The position numbers and the translations under genes are program-made. Below are positions 35,975 to 44,371 of a DNA stretch of 64,000 nucleotides, piece by piece. This DNA comes from Stutzerimonas stutzeri (GTDB taxonomy: Bacteria; Pseudomonadota; Gammaproteobacteria; Pseudomonadales; Pseudomonadaceae). The stretch lies in the NCBI RefSeq assembly GCF_009789555.1, contig NZ_CP046902.1:1690001-1754000 (forward strand). Reading direction: 5' to 3'. The notes under the pieces are model-generated. The model was not told where the DNA came from. It worked only from the letters and a program-made list of their open reading frames with translations, and did no database searches. Positions within the stretch are counted from its first letter, which is position 1; each line of letters begins with the position of its first letter.

Positions 35975-36252
35975 TGTGGGAGGCGCGCCTCGCGGCGAAT
36001 GCTGGCGCCAACTCACGGCGGAAGCGTTCGCCCCGGGGGCGGGCCTCCTACGTGAAGACATTCGAGGCCGGCGCCGAAGCTCCGTCCCTGATCGCTCCTG
36101 TGAGAGGCGCGCCTCGCGGCGAATGCGTGGGCTGCCAGCTCATGGCGGAAGCGTTCGCCCCGGGGCGGGCCTCCTACGTGAAGACATTCGAAGTCCGCGC
36201 CGAAGCTCCTTCCCTGACCGCTCCTGTGGGAGGCGCGCCTCGCGGCGAATGC
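35975..36252. repeat. REP/BIME composite array, about 125-bp period
   Basis: Five REP-like palindromes alternate in orientation: GTGGGAGGCGCGCC-type at 35975-36002, 36099-36126 and 36225-36252, and reversed GTAGGAGGCCCGCC-type at 36024-36052 and 36151-36178. The connecting sequences also repeat (CGTGAAGACATTCGA after each reversed element), so the whole is 2.2 tandem copies of a unit of about 125 bp. The rest of the 443-bp pilD-coaE gap holds no gene I can support. Confidence 0.85.
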
Positions 36253-36355
36253 GTGGGCTTGATCGTTGAACCGGTCTTGACCGGTCTCGTGCTCTTGCAT
36301 CCTCGCTTTTCAGGCGTTACTACTGCGCGTCGTTTTCCGGTCAGGACGGTTTGTG

Positions 36356-36964
36356 ATGAAGCCTTGGGTGCTTGGGTTGACGGGGGGTATCGGCAGCGGC
36401 AAAAGCGCTGTGGTGCAGGAGTTCGGTCGGCTCGGCGTGCATTGGGTCGACGCCGATCATGCCGCCCGCTGGGTTGTGGAGCCCGGCAGACCGGCGTTGA
36501 GGATGATCGCCGAGCGCTTTGGTGAGGCGGTTCTGGCGCCCGACGGCAGCCTGGATCGTGCGAAACTGCGCGAACTGGTTTTCCGAGAACCGGCGCAGCG
36601 TAAGTGGCTCGAAGAACTGTTGCACCCCTTGATCCGCCAGGAAGTCGCCGAGCATCTGGCTCGAGCCACCTCCCCGTACGCGATCATGGTGTCGCCGCTG
36701 CTGGTGGAGTCCGGCCAGTATCGGCAGGTAGACCGTGTCCTCGTGGTGGATGTGCCCGAGGCGTTGCAGCTGGAGCGTGCCATTCGGCGTGATCAGTCCA
36801 GTGAAGAGCAGATTCGCGCCATCCTCAAGGCTCAAGCCAGCCGCGAGGAGCGCTTGCGCCATGCCGATGATGTGCTGGTCAATGACCGTGATCTGGCATG
36901 GTTGGGCGCTGAGGTCGAGCGTCTACATAATTTCTATCTGACGCTACGAGGAGGTCAGGAATGA
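36356..36964 (+). CDS. coaE: CoaE, dephospho-CoA kinase
   Basis: A 202-residue P-loop kinase (GLTGGIGSGKSAV, near residues 7-19) catalysing the last step of coenzyme A synthesis. The DADHAARWVVEPG segment is the family DAD motif. A GTG directly before the ATG is also in frame; the ATG at 36356 is chosen as the usual MKPWVLGLTGG start, with AGGA 9 bp upstream. It overlaps yacG by 4 bp. Linkage pilD-coaE-yacG is conserved in pseudomonads. Confidence 0.95.
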   Translation: MKPWVLGLTGGIGSGKSAVVQEFGRLGVHWVDADHAARWVVEPGRPALRMIAERFGEAVLAPDGSLDRAKLRELVFREPAQRKWLEELLHPLIRQEVAEHLARATSPYAIMVSPLLVESGQYRQVDRVLVVDVPEALQLERAIRRDQSSEEQIRAILKAQASREERLRHADDVLVNDRDLAWLGAEVERLHNFYLTLRGGQE

Positions 36965-37158
36965 GTACTACGGTTGTCGAATGCCCGACCTGTGGCGCAC
37001 CGGTCGAGTGGAGTGTGAAGAGCCCGAATCGCCCGTTTTGTTCGGAGCGTTGCAAGTTGATCGATCTGGGCGCGTGGGCCTCCGAGGAGCATGCGATCCC
37101 CGGCAATGAACTCGAGGATGACCTGTTCTCGGATGACATGCCGCCGCGCCAACACTGA
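36961..37158 (+). CDS. yacG: YacG, zinc-binding DNA gyrase inhibitor
   Basis: A 65-residue zinc-ribbon protein with four cysteines (CPTCGAPVEW and FCSERCKLIDLG). The acidic C-terminal tail binds gyrase in E. coli and inhibits DNA binding. The ATG overlaps the coaE stop (ATGA), indicating coupled translation. Confidence 0.93.
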   Translation: MSTTVVECPTCGAPVEWSVKSPNRPFCSERCKLIDLGAWASEEHAIPGNELEDDLFSDDMPPRQH

Positions 37159-37207
37159 ATCGGTGATTGGGTCTGTCGCTGCGGCGGTGCGCGGGCGCGG
37201 GACGGGT

Positions 37208-37903
37208 TCAGTCCTGTCCGTCACCGTCGTCGTCCTTCCAAGGGGCTTGTAGGTAGCGGCTGCGGTTGAAGGTTTCCATCCAGTCCGGATAGAACACGAC
37301 CAGGGCGCTCACCGCGGTTCCGTTGATGAACGCCTCGGGAAACATCACCAGCCAGATGTAGCCGGCAAAGTCGTCCAGCCAGGGCGGCATCGGATAGCGG
37401 CCATCGAACAGTAGGACGCCCAGCCCGGCGAGTATGCAGAAAAGCGCCGCAAGGCCGGCTGCGAAGAAACCCGAAAAGAATATGTAGACGAACAGATTGC
37501 GAGGCTGGGTGCGCTCGACGGCTATCGCGCAGAGTTCGGTGACCGTGACCGGTATCAGCACCAGCAATACGCCGTTCAGTCCAAGGGCTGCGAGTTGTTG
37601 GTGACCGGTCGCCACCAGGCCGAGCTGGGCGACGAAGGCGGCCAGAATAGCCAGTGGCCAGTCCAGCAGCAGCGTCACGGCGGTGAGGCCGATGAAGTGA
37701 AAGGACAATCCCGAGTCGAAGTCCCGACGAACCAGCCACAGCAGGAAGACCGCCAGGACGGCGCCAAACAGCAGATGCTGGCGCCGGGTATCGCTGAACA
37801 ACTCGACCCAGGGGGCGCGGATGCAGGCCCAGGTCAATCCGGCGGCATAAAGCAGCCAGCCCAGAAAAAGACTCGACGGCGCGAGCAGTTCGGCGGCAAT
37901 CAT
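37208..37903 (-). CDS. Orphan CbiM-like (ECF-type) membrane permease, COG3235
   Basis: A 231-residue integral membrane protein with about six hydrophobic helices (FLGWLLYAAGLTWACI; LLFGAVLAVFLLWLV; LVYIFFSGFFAAGLAALFCIL-like). The GLSFHFIGLTAVTLLLDWPL and NGVLLVLIPVTVTELCAIAV segments place it in the family annotated as energy-coupling factor permease, related to CbiM cobalt/nickel components. No EcfA ATPase or EcfT partner is near, so the substrate and energy source are unknown. The ATG at 37903 has GAGGAG 8 bp upstream; a TTG two codons earlier is less likely. Converges on yacG. Confidence 0.8.
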   Translation of the reverse strand: MIAAELLAPSSLFLGWLLYAAGLTWACIRAPWVELFSDTRRQHLLFGAVLAVFLLWLVRRDFDSGLSFHFIGLTAVTLLLDWPLAILAAFVAQLGLVATGHQQLAALGLNGVLLVLIPVTVTELCAIAVERTQPRNLFVYIFFSGFFAAGLAALFCILAGLGVLLFDGRYPMPPWLDDFAGYIWLVMFPEAFINGTAVSALVVFYPDWMETFNRSRYLQAPWKDDDGDGQD

Positions 37904-38018
37904 CTTCAAGGCTCCTCGCGCCAGGTGCTTGCGGTGGCGATCGCAGCAGGGTCACTGCGGACCTTCCGGCCGAACCCGCTCGCCTGCGGCGCGGGCGGGC
38001 AGCCCTGAAGGTTGTGCG

Positions 38019-39056
38019 TCAGGGGGCGGGGTTGGGTTGTTCGGTGTGAATCGACTCGATGGCCTCGAGCACCTCGGTGGACAGCTGCAGCTCGGTACTG
38101 GCGATGTTGTTGTCCAATTGTTCGAGCGAAGTGGCGCCGATGATATTGCTGGTGACGAAGGGTTGCCGGGTCACATAAGCCAGCGCCATCTGGGCCGGAT
38201 CCAGGCCGTGCTCACGGGCCAGCGCAACGTAACGGGAGCAGGCCGCCTGCGACTGTGGATTGGTATAGCGCGCAAAACGGCTGAACATCGTGATGCGGGC
38301 CCCGGCCGGGCGCGCGCCTTGCTCGTATTTACCGCTGAGCATGCCGAAGGCCAATGGTGAATACGCGAGCAAGCCACACTGCTCGCGAATCGCGATCTCG
38401 GCCAGGCCGACCTCGAAGCTGCGGTTGAGCAGGTTATACGGATTCTGGATCGAAACGGCGCGGGGCCAGCCCCTGGCTTCGGCAAGCTGGAGGAATTTCA
38501 TGGTGCCCCAGGGCGTCTCGTTGGACAGTCCTATATGACGGATCTTCCCGGCCTTCACCTGTTCGTCGAGCGCCTCGAGGGTGTCCTCGAGGGGGGTGAA
38601 ATCCTGATCCTTATGGCGATAGCCGAGCTGGCCGAAGAAATTGGTGCTGCGTTCCGGCCAGTGCAGTTGATACAGATCGATCCAGTCCGTCTGCAGTCGC
38701 TGGAGGCTGGCGTCCAGTGCGGCGACGATATGCTGCCGGTTCATTTTCAATTGCCCGTCACGGATGTGGCTGATGCCATTGCCGGGGCCTGCGATCTTGC
38801 TGGCCAGTATCCAGTCGGCACGGTTTCCGCGGGCCTTGAAGTAGTTGCCTATATAGCGCTCGGTGGTGGCGTAGGTTTCCGCTCGTGGCGGCACCGGATA
38901 CATTTCGGCGGTATCGATAAAGTTGATGGCCGCGTCCTTGGCACGATCGAGCTGGGCGAACGCCTGGTCCTGATCGTTCTGCTCGCCCCAGGTCATGGTG
39001 CCCAGGCACAGCGAGCTGACCTTCAATTCGGTGCGGCCTAGTTGGCGCCGTTCCAT
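38019..39056 (-). CDS. NADP(H)-dependent aldo/keto reductase (Tas-like)
   Basis: A 345-residue aldo/keto reductase barrel. Catalytic tetrad residues are seen: Asp and Tyr in NFIDTAEMYPVPP, Lys in ILASKIAGPG and His in LYQLHWPER. The N-terminal MERRQLGRTELKVSSLCLGT and the long EMYPVPPRAETYATTERYIG loop resemble E. coli Tas. Substrate unknown. A separate gene 115 bp upstream of the CbiM-like gene on the same strand, with no sign of a shared pathway. Confidence 0.92.
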   Translation of the reverse strand: MERRQLGRTELKVSSLCLGTMTWGEQNDQDQAFAQLDRAKDAAINFIDTAEMYPVPPRAETYATTERYIGNYFKARGNRADWILASKIAGPGNGISHIRDGQLKMNRQHIVAALDASLQRLQTDWIDLYQLHWPERSTNFFGQLGYRHKDQDFTPLEDTLEALDEQVKAGKIRHIGLSNETPWGTMKFLQLAEARGWPRAVSIQNPYNLLNRSFEVGLAEIAIREQCGLLAYSPLAFGMLSGKYEQGARPAGARITMFSRFARYTNPQSQAACSRYVALAREHGLDPAQMALAYVTRQPFVTSNIIGATSLEQLDNNIASTELQLSTEVLEAIESIHTEQPNPAP

Positions 39057-39379
39057 GCAGTATCCTTTTTCGTCGGTTGGGGTTGTGGATCGGATTATGG
39101 GAACGAACGATAAGTTTCGTCCCGATCGATGCCAGGGAGAGGCCGAGTGTGGCGCTCGATTATGCCTTGACGGCTGGCGAGGCGAAAATCCTTGGCGATT
39201 CGCCTGTCGATCATGCTTGCTATTTTGCGCGTAATCCGGATAATTCCGCAGCCTGTCGCCGGGGATGCCTAGCCCGCTGACGCAAACACAAGGTAGGGGA
39301 TGCCTAGCCTACCGAACACTGCCGTAGCGGACGCGCTGACCCGAGCCCCCGATAGCGTCTGTTTCCGGCTGTCCTGGTC
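39057..39379. other. Gap between aldo/keto reductase and rplM promoter
   Basis: No gene is supported. A 14-bp direct repeat GGGGATGCCTAGCC lies at 39261-39274 and 39296-39309. Otherwise I see nothing recognisable in it. Confidence 0.5.
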
Positions 39380-39408
39380 TTGCCAGGGCGAGCACCATTC
39401 AGTAAGAT
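39380..39408 (+). promoter_or_regulatory. Probable rplM-rpsI promoter
   Basis: TTGCCA (39380-39385), a 17-bp spacer and TAAGAT (39403-39408). Predicted start near 39415, leaving a leader of about 35 nt before the rplM ATG. Confidence 0.6.
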
Positions 39409-39449
39409 TCGCCGTCTTATTTTCAGGGCGGCCCCTGAGGCTATAACGA

Positions 39450-39878
39450 ATGAAGACTTTTACTGCTAAACCGGAAACCGTCAAGCGCGACTGGTTCGTC
39501 GTCGACGCTGCCGGCCAGACCCTGGGTCGTCTGGCAACCGAAATCGCTAGCCGCCTGCGTGGCAAGCACAAGGCGGAATACACCCCTCACGTCGATACCG
39601 GTGACTACATCGTCGTTATCAATGCCGAGCAAGTGCGTGTTACCGGTGCGAAAACCACCGACAAGATGTACTACTCTCACTCCGGTTTCCCGGGTGGCAT
39701 CAAGTCGATCAACTTCGAGAAGCTGATCGCCAAGGCGCCAGAGCGTGTGATCGAGACCGCGGTCAAGGGCATGCTGCCCAAGAACCCGCTGGGTCGCGAC
39801 ATGTATCGTAAGCTGAAGGTGTACAAGGGTGCCAACCATCCGCACACCGCTCAGCAGCCCCAAGAACTGAAGATTTAA
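39450..39878 (+). CDS. rplM: 50S ribosomal protein L13
   Basis: A 142-residue L13 (MKTFTAKPETVKRDWFVVDA at the start; KGMLPKNPLGRDMYRKLKVY towards the end). An early-assembly 50S protein. Followed by rpsI after 14 bp; the rplM-rpsI pair is universal in bacteria. Codon use is strongly biased to preferred codons, as expected for high expression. Confidence 0.99.
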   Translation: MKTFTAKPETVKRDWFVVDAAGQTLGRLATEIASRLRGKHKAEYTPHVDTGDYIVVINAEQVRVTGAKTTDKMYYSHSGFPGGIKSINFEKLIAKAPERVIETAVKGMLPKNPLGRDMYRKLKVYKGANHPHTAQQPQELKI

Positions 39879-39892
39879 CGGAATAGTTCATT

Positions 39893-40285
39893 ATGTCGGC
39901 GACTCAAAACTACGGCACTGGCCGTCGCAAGACTGCAACCGCTCGGGTGTTCCTGCGCCCGGGTACTGGCAAGATCTCCATCAACAACCGCGAGCTGGAC
40001 AACTTCTTCGGGCGTGAAACCGCTCGGATGGTGGTTCGTCAGCCCCTGGAACTGACCGAGACCGTCGAGAAATTCGACATCTACGTGACCGTTCTCGGTG
40101 GTGGTGTGAGTGGTCAGGCCGGTGCGATCCGTCACGGTATCACTCGCGCACTGATGGAGTATGACGAGTCCCTTCGTCCTGCTCTTCGCAAGGCTGGCTT
40201 CGTTACTCGCGATGCTCGCGAAGTTGAACGCAAGAAGGTCGGTCTGCGTAAAGCGCGCAAGCGTCCGCAGTACTCGAAGCGCTAA
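39893..40285 (+). CDS. rpsI: 30S ribosomal protein S9
   Basis: A 130-residue S9 ending in the conserved basic tail RKARKRPQYSKR, whose last residues reach the P-site tRNA. The N-terminal YGTGRRKTATARVFLRPGTG is typical. A strong terminator follows 16 bp after the stop. Confidence 0.99.
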   Translation: MSATQNYGTGRRKTATARVFLRPGTGKISINNRELDNFFGRETARMVVRQPLELTETVEKFDIYVTVLGGGVSGQAGAIRHGITRALMEYDESLRPALRKAGFVTRDAREVERKKVGLRKARKRPQYSKR

Positions 40286-40300
40286 TTCGCTTCACGAGAA

Positions 40301-40334
40301 ACGCCCAGCTTTATCCGAAGCTGGGCGTTTTTTT
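40301..40334 (+). terminator. Rho-independent terminator of rplM-rpsI
   Basis: Perfect 11-bp stem ACGCCCAGCTT / AAGCTGGGCGT with a 6-nt loop, followed by seven T. Confidence 0.95.
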
Positions 40335-40533
40335 ATGGGCTGATTTTGTCCATGCGACAGCGTGTCGCGTTTATGGAGCCCCGATTTTCGGGGCTTCGCG
40401 GCCAGTTGTGTCCGGTTATTACCTTGTCATGCGAGGGGCTTTTCTTTACCATTTGGCGAATTTTTTCGCGGCTGTTTTACGTAGTAGACGCCTGCTTTCG
40501 GTAGGCCATAAGAAACTGATGGGAGACGACTGA

Positions 40534-41127
40534 ATGAGCAATGACGGCGTGAATGCTGGCCGGCGTCGCTTCCTCGTAGCCGCTACTTCGGTAGTAGGTG
40601 CTGCAGGAGCGGTGGGTGCCGCGGTCCCGTTCGTGGGATCGTGGTTCCCGAGTGCCAAGGCCAAGGCAGCCGGTGCACCGGTTAAGGTAAATATCAGCAA
40701 GATCGAGCCAGGCCAGCAGATGGTCGCCGAATGGCGCGGTCAGCCGGTGTTCATCGTGCGTCGTACCGAGGAGGCGCTGGCCAATCTGGACAAGCTCACC
40801 GATACGGTTGCCGACCCGAAATCCGAAGCGTCCGAGCAGCCGACCTATGTCGATCCCACGGTTCGCTCGATCAAGCCGGAAGTGCTGATCCTGGTTGGAT
40901 TGTGTACGCATCTCGGTTGTTCCCCATCCTTCCGTCCGGAGGTTGCGGCGCCTGATCTGGGTGCCGATTGGCTCGGCGGTTACTTCTGCCCGTGCCATGG
41001 TTCGAAATATGACATGGCTGGCCGCGTCTACAAGGGGCAGCCTGCGCCCTTGAACCTGCCGGTTCCCCCTCATTCGTACGAGACGGACTCTTTGGTCGTC
41101 ATCGGCGTGGACCAGGAGAACGCGTGA
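40534..41127 (+). CDS. petA: Ubiquinol-cytochrome c reductase Rieske Fe-S subunit
   Basis: A 197-residue Rieske protein of the cytochrome bc1 complex. A twin-arginine type start (GRRRFLVAATS) leads into an uncleaved anchor helix. The [2Fe-2S] ligands are Cys124, His126, Cys152 and His155 (CTHLGC and CPCHGSKYD), with Cys129-Cys154 as the stabilising disulfide. It accepts electrons from quinol and passes them to cytochrome c1. The stop overlaps the petB start (TGATG). Confidence 0.98.
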   Translation: MSNDGVNAGRRRFLVAATSVVGAAGAVGAAVPFVGSWFPSAKAKAAGAPVKVNISKIEPGQQMVAEWRGQPVFIVRRTEEALANLDKLTDTVADPKSEASEQPTYVDPTVRSIKPEVLILVGLCTHLGCSPSFRPEVAAPDLGADWLGGYFCPCHGSKYDMAGRVYKGQPAPLNLPVPPHSYETDSLVVIGVDQENA

Positions 41128-42338
41128 TGAGCAAGTTCATGGAGTGGGTCGATGCGCGCTTCCCCGCGACCAAGATGTGGGAAGACCATCTCAGCAAGTA
41201 TTACGCACCGAAGAACTTCAACGTCCTGTACTTCTTCGGCTCATTGGCCCTGCTGGTTCTGGTCAACCAGATTCTCACCGGTATCTGGCTGACGATGAGC
41301 TTCGAGCCCTCGGCCGAAGGTGCGTTCGCGTCCGTCGAATACATCATGCGTGACGTGGAGTACGGCTGGATCATTCGCTACCTGCATTCGACGGGAGCTT
41401 CGGCGTTCTTCGTCGTGGTCTATCTGCACATGTTCCGCGGCATCCTCTACGGCTCCTACCAGAAGCCGCGCGAGCTGGTGTGGATCTTCGGGATGATGAT
41501 CTACCTGGCATTGATGGCCGAAGCCTTCATGGGCTACCTGCTGCCGTGGGGCCAGATGTCCTACTGGGGCGCGCAGGTGATCATCTCGCTGTTCGGCGCC
41601 ATTCCGGTCATCGGCGCGGACCTGACGCAGTGGATTCGGGGTGACTACCTGATCTCCGGCATCACGCTGAACCGCTTCTTCGCGCTGCATGTCATCGCGT
41701 TGCCGATCGTGATCCTCGGGCTGGTCGTGTTGCACATCCTGGCGCTGCACGAGGTCGGTTCGAACAACCCGATGGGTGTGGACATCAAGAAGAGCAAGGA
41801 CGAGGCGGGCGTGCCGCTTGATGGCATTCCGTTCCATCCCTACTACACGGTCAAGGATATCGTCGGTGTGGTGGTGTTCCTGTTCGTGTTTTGCGCAATC
41901 GTGTTCTTCTTCCCGGAGATGGGTGGTTACTTCCTCGAGAAGCCGAACTTCGAAGTGGCGAACGCCTTCAAGACCCCTGAACATATCGCGCCGGTCTGGT
42001 ACTTCACGCCTTACTACGCAATCCTTCGGGCGGTTCCGGACAAGCTCCTCGGCGTAATCGCCATGGGTGCTGCCATCGCCGTGCTGTTCGTGCTGCCGTG
42101 GCTGGATCGCAGTCCGGTGAAGTCCATGCGCTACAAGGGCTGGATGAGCAAGATCGCGCTGGTGTTGTTCTGCATCTCCTTCATCATCCTTGGCGTACTC
42201 GGCGTGCTTTCCCCTACGCCTGAGCGTACGTTGGTATCTCGGATCTGTACTGCTATCTACTTCGGTTACTTCATCCTGATGCCGTTCTACACCAAGCTTG
42301 AGAAGACCAAAGTAGTTCCGCAGAGGGTGGCTGGCTGA
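41127..42338 (+). CDS. petB: Cytochrome b subunit of the bc1 complex
   Basis: A 403-residue cytochrome b with eight membrane helices. Heme-ligand histidines lie in helices B and D (IIRYLHSTGASAFFVVVYLH; RFFALHVIALPIVILGLVVL). The Qo-site motif reads PVWY (289-292) where most cytochromes b have PEWY, so the usual glutamate is a valine. GYLLPWGQMSYWGAQVI is intact. Overlaps petA and petC by one base each. Confidence 0.98.
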   Translation: MSKFMEWVDARFPATKMWEDHLSKYYAPKNFNVLYFFGSLALLVLVNQILTGIWLTMSFEPSAEGAFASVEYIMRDVEYGWIIRYLHSTGASAFFVVVYLHMFRGILYGSYQKPRELVWIFGMMIYLALMAEAFMGYLLPWGQMSYWGAQVIISLFGAIPVIGADLTQWIRGDYLISGITLNRFFALHVIALPIVILGLVVLHILALHEVGSNNPMGVDIKKSKDEAGVPLDGIPFHPYYTVKDIVGVVVFLFVFCAIVFFFPEMGGYFLEKPNFEVANAFKTPEHIAPVWYFTPYYAILRAVPDKLLGVIAMGAAIAVLFVLPWLDRSPVKSMRYKGWMSKIALVLFCISFIILGVLGVLSPTPERTLVSRICTAIYFGYFILMPFYTKLEKTKVVPQRVAG

Positions 42339-43147
42339 TGAAAAAGCAAATTGCTGCATTGATTCTTGCACTGGTGCCGGCATTTGGTTTCGCCGCTGTT
42401 GGTGGTGCTCCCCTTGATAAGGTCGATATCGACCTGACCGACAAGGCGGCGTTGCAGGATGGACTGAAAACCTTCGCCAACTACTGCATGGGTTGTCATG
42501 GCGCGCAGTACCAGCGTTACGAGCGCGTCGCGACTGACCTGGGTATCCCCGAGGACGTCATGCTCGAGAATATCGTCTTCAGTGACGCCAAGATTGGTGA
42601 CCACATGAAGATCGGCATGACACCCGAGGAAGGCAAGACCTGGTTTGGCGCGGCGCCGCCGGACCTGACGCTGGTGGCACGGGTTCGTGGCAATGATTGG
42701 CTGTACACCTACCTGCGCAGCTTCTACGAGGACCCTGCGCGTCCGTATGGCGTCAACAATACCGTGTTCCCGAACGTGGGCATGCCTCACGTACTGGCGC
42801 CGCTGCAGGGCCGTCAGGTGCTGCCAAGCAAGCTGCCAGAAGGCGAGTCGGTGGCATGCAAGCAGGTTCAGGTCGTCGAGGATGGTCGTAAGCAGTTCGA
42901 TCCGCTGACCGGCACCCCGATCACGCACGAAGATTGTCACGCTATGACGGTCGTGCCCGGCACCGGTGAGTTGACCGAGGCGGAGTACGACGAGAAGGTC
43001 AAGAATCTCGTGACGTTCCTGGCCTACTCGGCAAACCCGGTCAAACTGGAAAGCCAGCGCATTGGTACTTACGTGCTGCTGTTCCTGGCGTTCTTCTTCG
43101 TATTCGCCTATCTGCTCAAGCGGGAATACTGGAAAGACGTCCACTGA
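42338..43147 (+). CDS. petC: Cytochrome c1 subunit of the bc1 complex
   Basis: A 269-residue c1 with a cleavable signal (IAALILALVPAFGFAA). The heme-binding CMGCH is at residues 50-54, and a C-terminal anchor helix (IGTYVLLFLAFFFVFAYLLK) is present. It passes electrons to soluble or membrane cytochromes c. The ATG shares one base with the petB stop. Last gene of petABC; a clear terminator follows. Confidence 0.98.
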   Translation: MKKQIAALILALVPAFGFAAVGGAPLDKVDIDLTDKAALQDGLKTFANYCMGCHGAQYQRYERVATDLGIPEDVMLENIVFSDAKIGDHMKIGMTPEEGKTWFGAAPPDLTLVARVRGNDWLYTYLRSFYEDPARPYGVNNTVFPNVGMPHVLAPLQGRQVLPSKLPEGESVACKQVQVVEDGRKQFDPLTGTPITHEDCHAMTVVPGTGELTEAEYDEKVKNLVTFLAYSANPVKLESQRIGTYVLLFLAFFFVFAYLLKREYWKDVH

Positions 43148-43171
43148 TCCCTTGCTGTTTTGCGGTACCCT

Positions 43172-43201
43172 GCGCGCGCCCTGATGGGCGCGTGCTTTTT
43201 T
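43172..43201 (+). terminator. Rho-independent terminator of petABC
   Basis: A 10-bp stem (GCGCGCGCCC / GGGCGCGTGC, one G-T pair) with TGAT loop followed by six T, 24 bp after the petC stop. Confidence 0.9.
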
Positions 43202-43235
43202 CTGCCATCTGATAATTCCAATGAGGAGGGACCCT

Positions 43236-43853
43236 ATGGCCGCTACCAATCGGTTGGCCTGCTATTCCGATCCCGCCGACCATTATTCGCATCGCGTGCG
43301 CTATGTGCTTGCCGAGAAAGGCGTCAGTGTCGAGATAATCGATGTCGACCCTGCGCACTGTCCGGTCCGGTTGACCGAGGTGAATCCTTACGCCAGTGTT
43401 CCGACGCTGGTGGATCGTGACCTGGCGCTGTATGAGCCGAACGTGATCACGGAGTATCTGGAGGAGCGTTATCCGCACCCGCCATTGCTTCCGGTGTACC
43501 CCGTGGCCAGGGCTAATACCCGGCTCCTGGTGCACAGGGTCCAGCGAGACTGGTGTGCGCTGGTGGACCGGATTGCCGATCGCCGTACTGCCGATGGAGC
43601 AAGGGTGCAGGCGCGAAAGGAACTGCGCGAAAGCCTGACCGGCGTATCGCCGATATTCGCTGAGCGACCGTTCTTCATGAGTGATGAGATCAGCCTGGTG
43701 GACTGCTGTCTGTTGCCCATCCTGTGGCGTTTGCCCAAACTCGGAATCGAGTTGCCGCGGGCGGCGAAGCCGCTGCTCGACTACATGGAAACGAATTTTG
43801 CTCGGGAGGCCTTTCAGGTCAGTCTATCCGCCGTTGAGCGCGGCATGCGCTAA
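43236..43853 (+). CDS. sspA: Stringent starvation protein A
   Basis: A 205-residue glutathione-S-transferase-fold protein that binds RNA polymerase and regulates stationary-phase and virulence genes. Seen: LACYSDPADHYSHRVRYVLA at the N-terminus and NPYASVPTLVDRDLALYEPN as the GST motif without catalytic use. The ATG at 43236 is preferred over a start at 43221 because GAGGAGGG lies 5 bp before it. Followed by sspB after 12 bp. Confidence 0.95.
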   Translation: MAATNRLACYSDPADHYSHRVRYVLAEKGVSVEIIDVDPAHCPVRLTEVNPYASVPTLVDRDLALYEPNVITEYLEERYPHPPLLPVYPVARANTRLLVHRVQRDWCALVDRIADRRTADGARVQARKELRESLTGVSPIFAERPFFMSDEISLVDCCLLPILWRLPKLGIELPRAAKPLLDYMETNFAREAFQVSLSAVERGMR

Positions 43854-43865
43854 GAGAGGCTGTAT

Positions 43866-44279
43866 ATGACTTCAGGTCGTCCTTATCTGGTACGGGCGTT
43901 GTATGAGTGGATCGTGGATAACGATTGCACCCCGCACCTGCTGGTCAATGTCGAACATCCGGGCGTTCAGGTGCCTGATGGCTTCGCCAGCGACGGTCAG
44001 ATCGTGTTGAACGTGGCGCCCAGCGCGGTTCGTCATCTGCAGATGGACAACCGGGCGATCAGTTTCGAAGGTCGCTTTGGTGGTGTCCCGCATAGCTTGC
44101 ACGTTCCGTCCGCGGCGGTCATGGCGATCTATGCGCGCGAGAACGGCCAGGGGATGGTGTTCGAGATCGAGCCTACCCCGCCGGATGACACCCCGCCGGC
44201 TGACGATTCGCCCGCTGACAACAGCGCATCCTCACGCCCCGCTTCGTCCGGGCGCCCTAGCCTGAAAGTCGTCAAATAA
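43866..44279 (+). CDS. sspB: SspB, ClpXP specificity-enhancing adaptor
   Basis: A 137-residue adaptor that delivers ssrA-tagged and other substrates to ClpXP. The folded substrate-binding domain covers about residues 1-105 (RPYLVRALYEWIVDNDCTPH). A disordered Pro/Asp/Ser linker and the conserved C-terminal ClpX-docking tail RPSLKVVK follow. Paired with sspA as in most gammaproteobacteria. Confidence 0.96.
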   Translation: MTSGRPYLVRALYEWIVDNDCTPHLLVNVEHPGVQVPDGFASDGQIVLNVAPSAVRHLQMDNRAISFEGRFGGVPHSLHVPSAAVMAIYARENGQGMVFEIEPTPPDDTPPADDSPADNSASSRPASSGRPSLKVVK

Positions 44280-44322
44280 GCAGCGGTTCGAGTTCGTTCC
44301 TGGCGGCGAGAGACTCGCGAGC

Positions 44323-44360
44323 CGGGCAGCTGGGTTGCAATGCATCACCCGACCTGCCCG
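44323..44360. terminator. Stem-loop in the sspB/dolP convergent gap
   Basis: CGGGCAG ... CTGCCCG with an inner GGGT/ACCC pairing. No T tract on either side, so termination is uncertain. Confidence 0.35.
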
Positions 44361-44371
44361 TCGCTTGCGGC

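Noticed and set aside
35975..36252. Possible CRISPR array
   Set aside because: Repeats are palindromic REP units in alternating orientation, the linkers are also repeated rather than unique, and no cas gene is present.
35976..36269. Open frames across the REP array
   Set aside because: Frames follow the palindromes on both strands and repeat with them. Their Arg/Gly-rich products resemble nothing.
40377..40395. Hairpin AGCCCCGA/TCGGGGCT before petA
   Set aside because: No T tract and already downstream of a strong terminator. I cannot assign a role.
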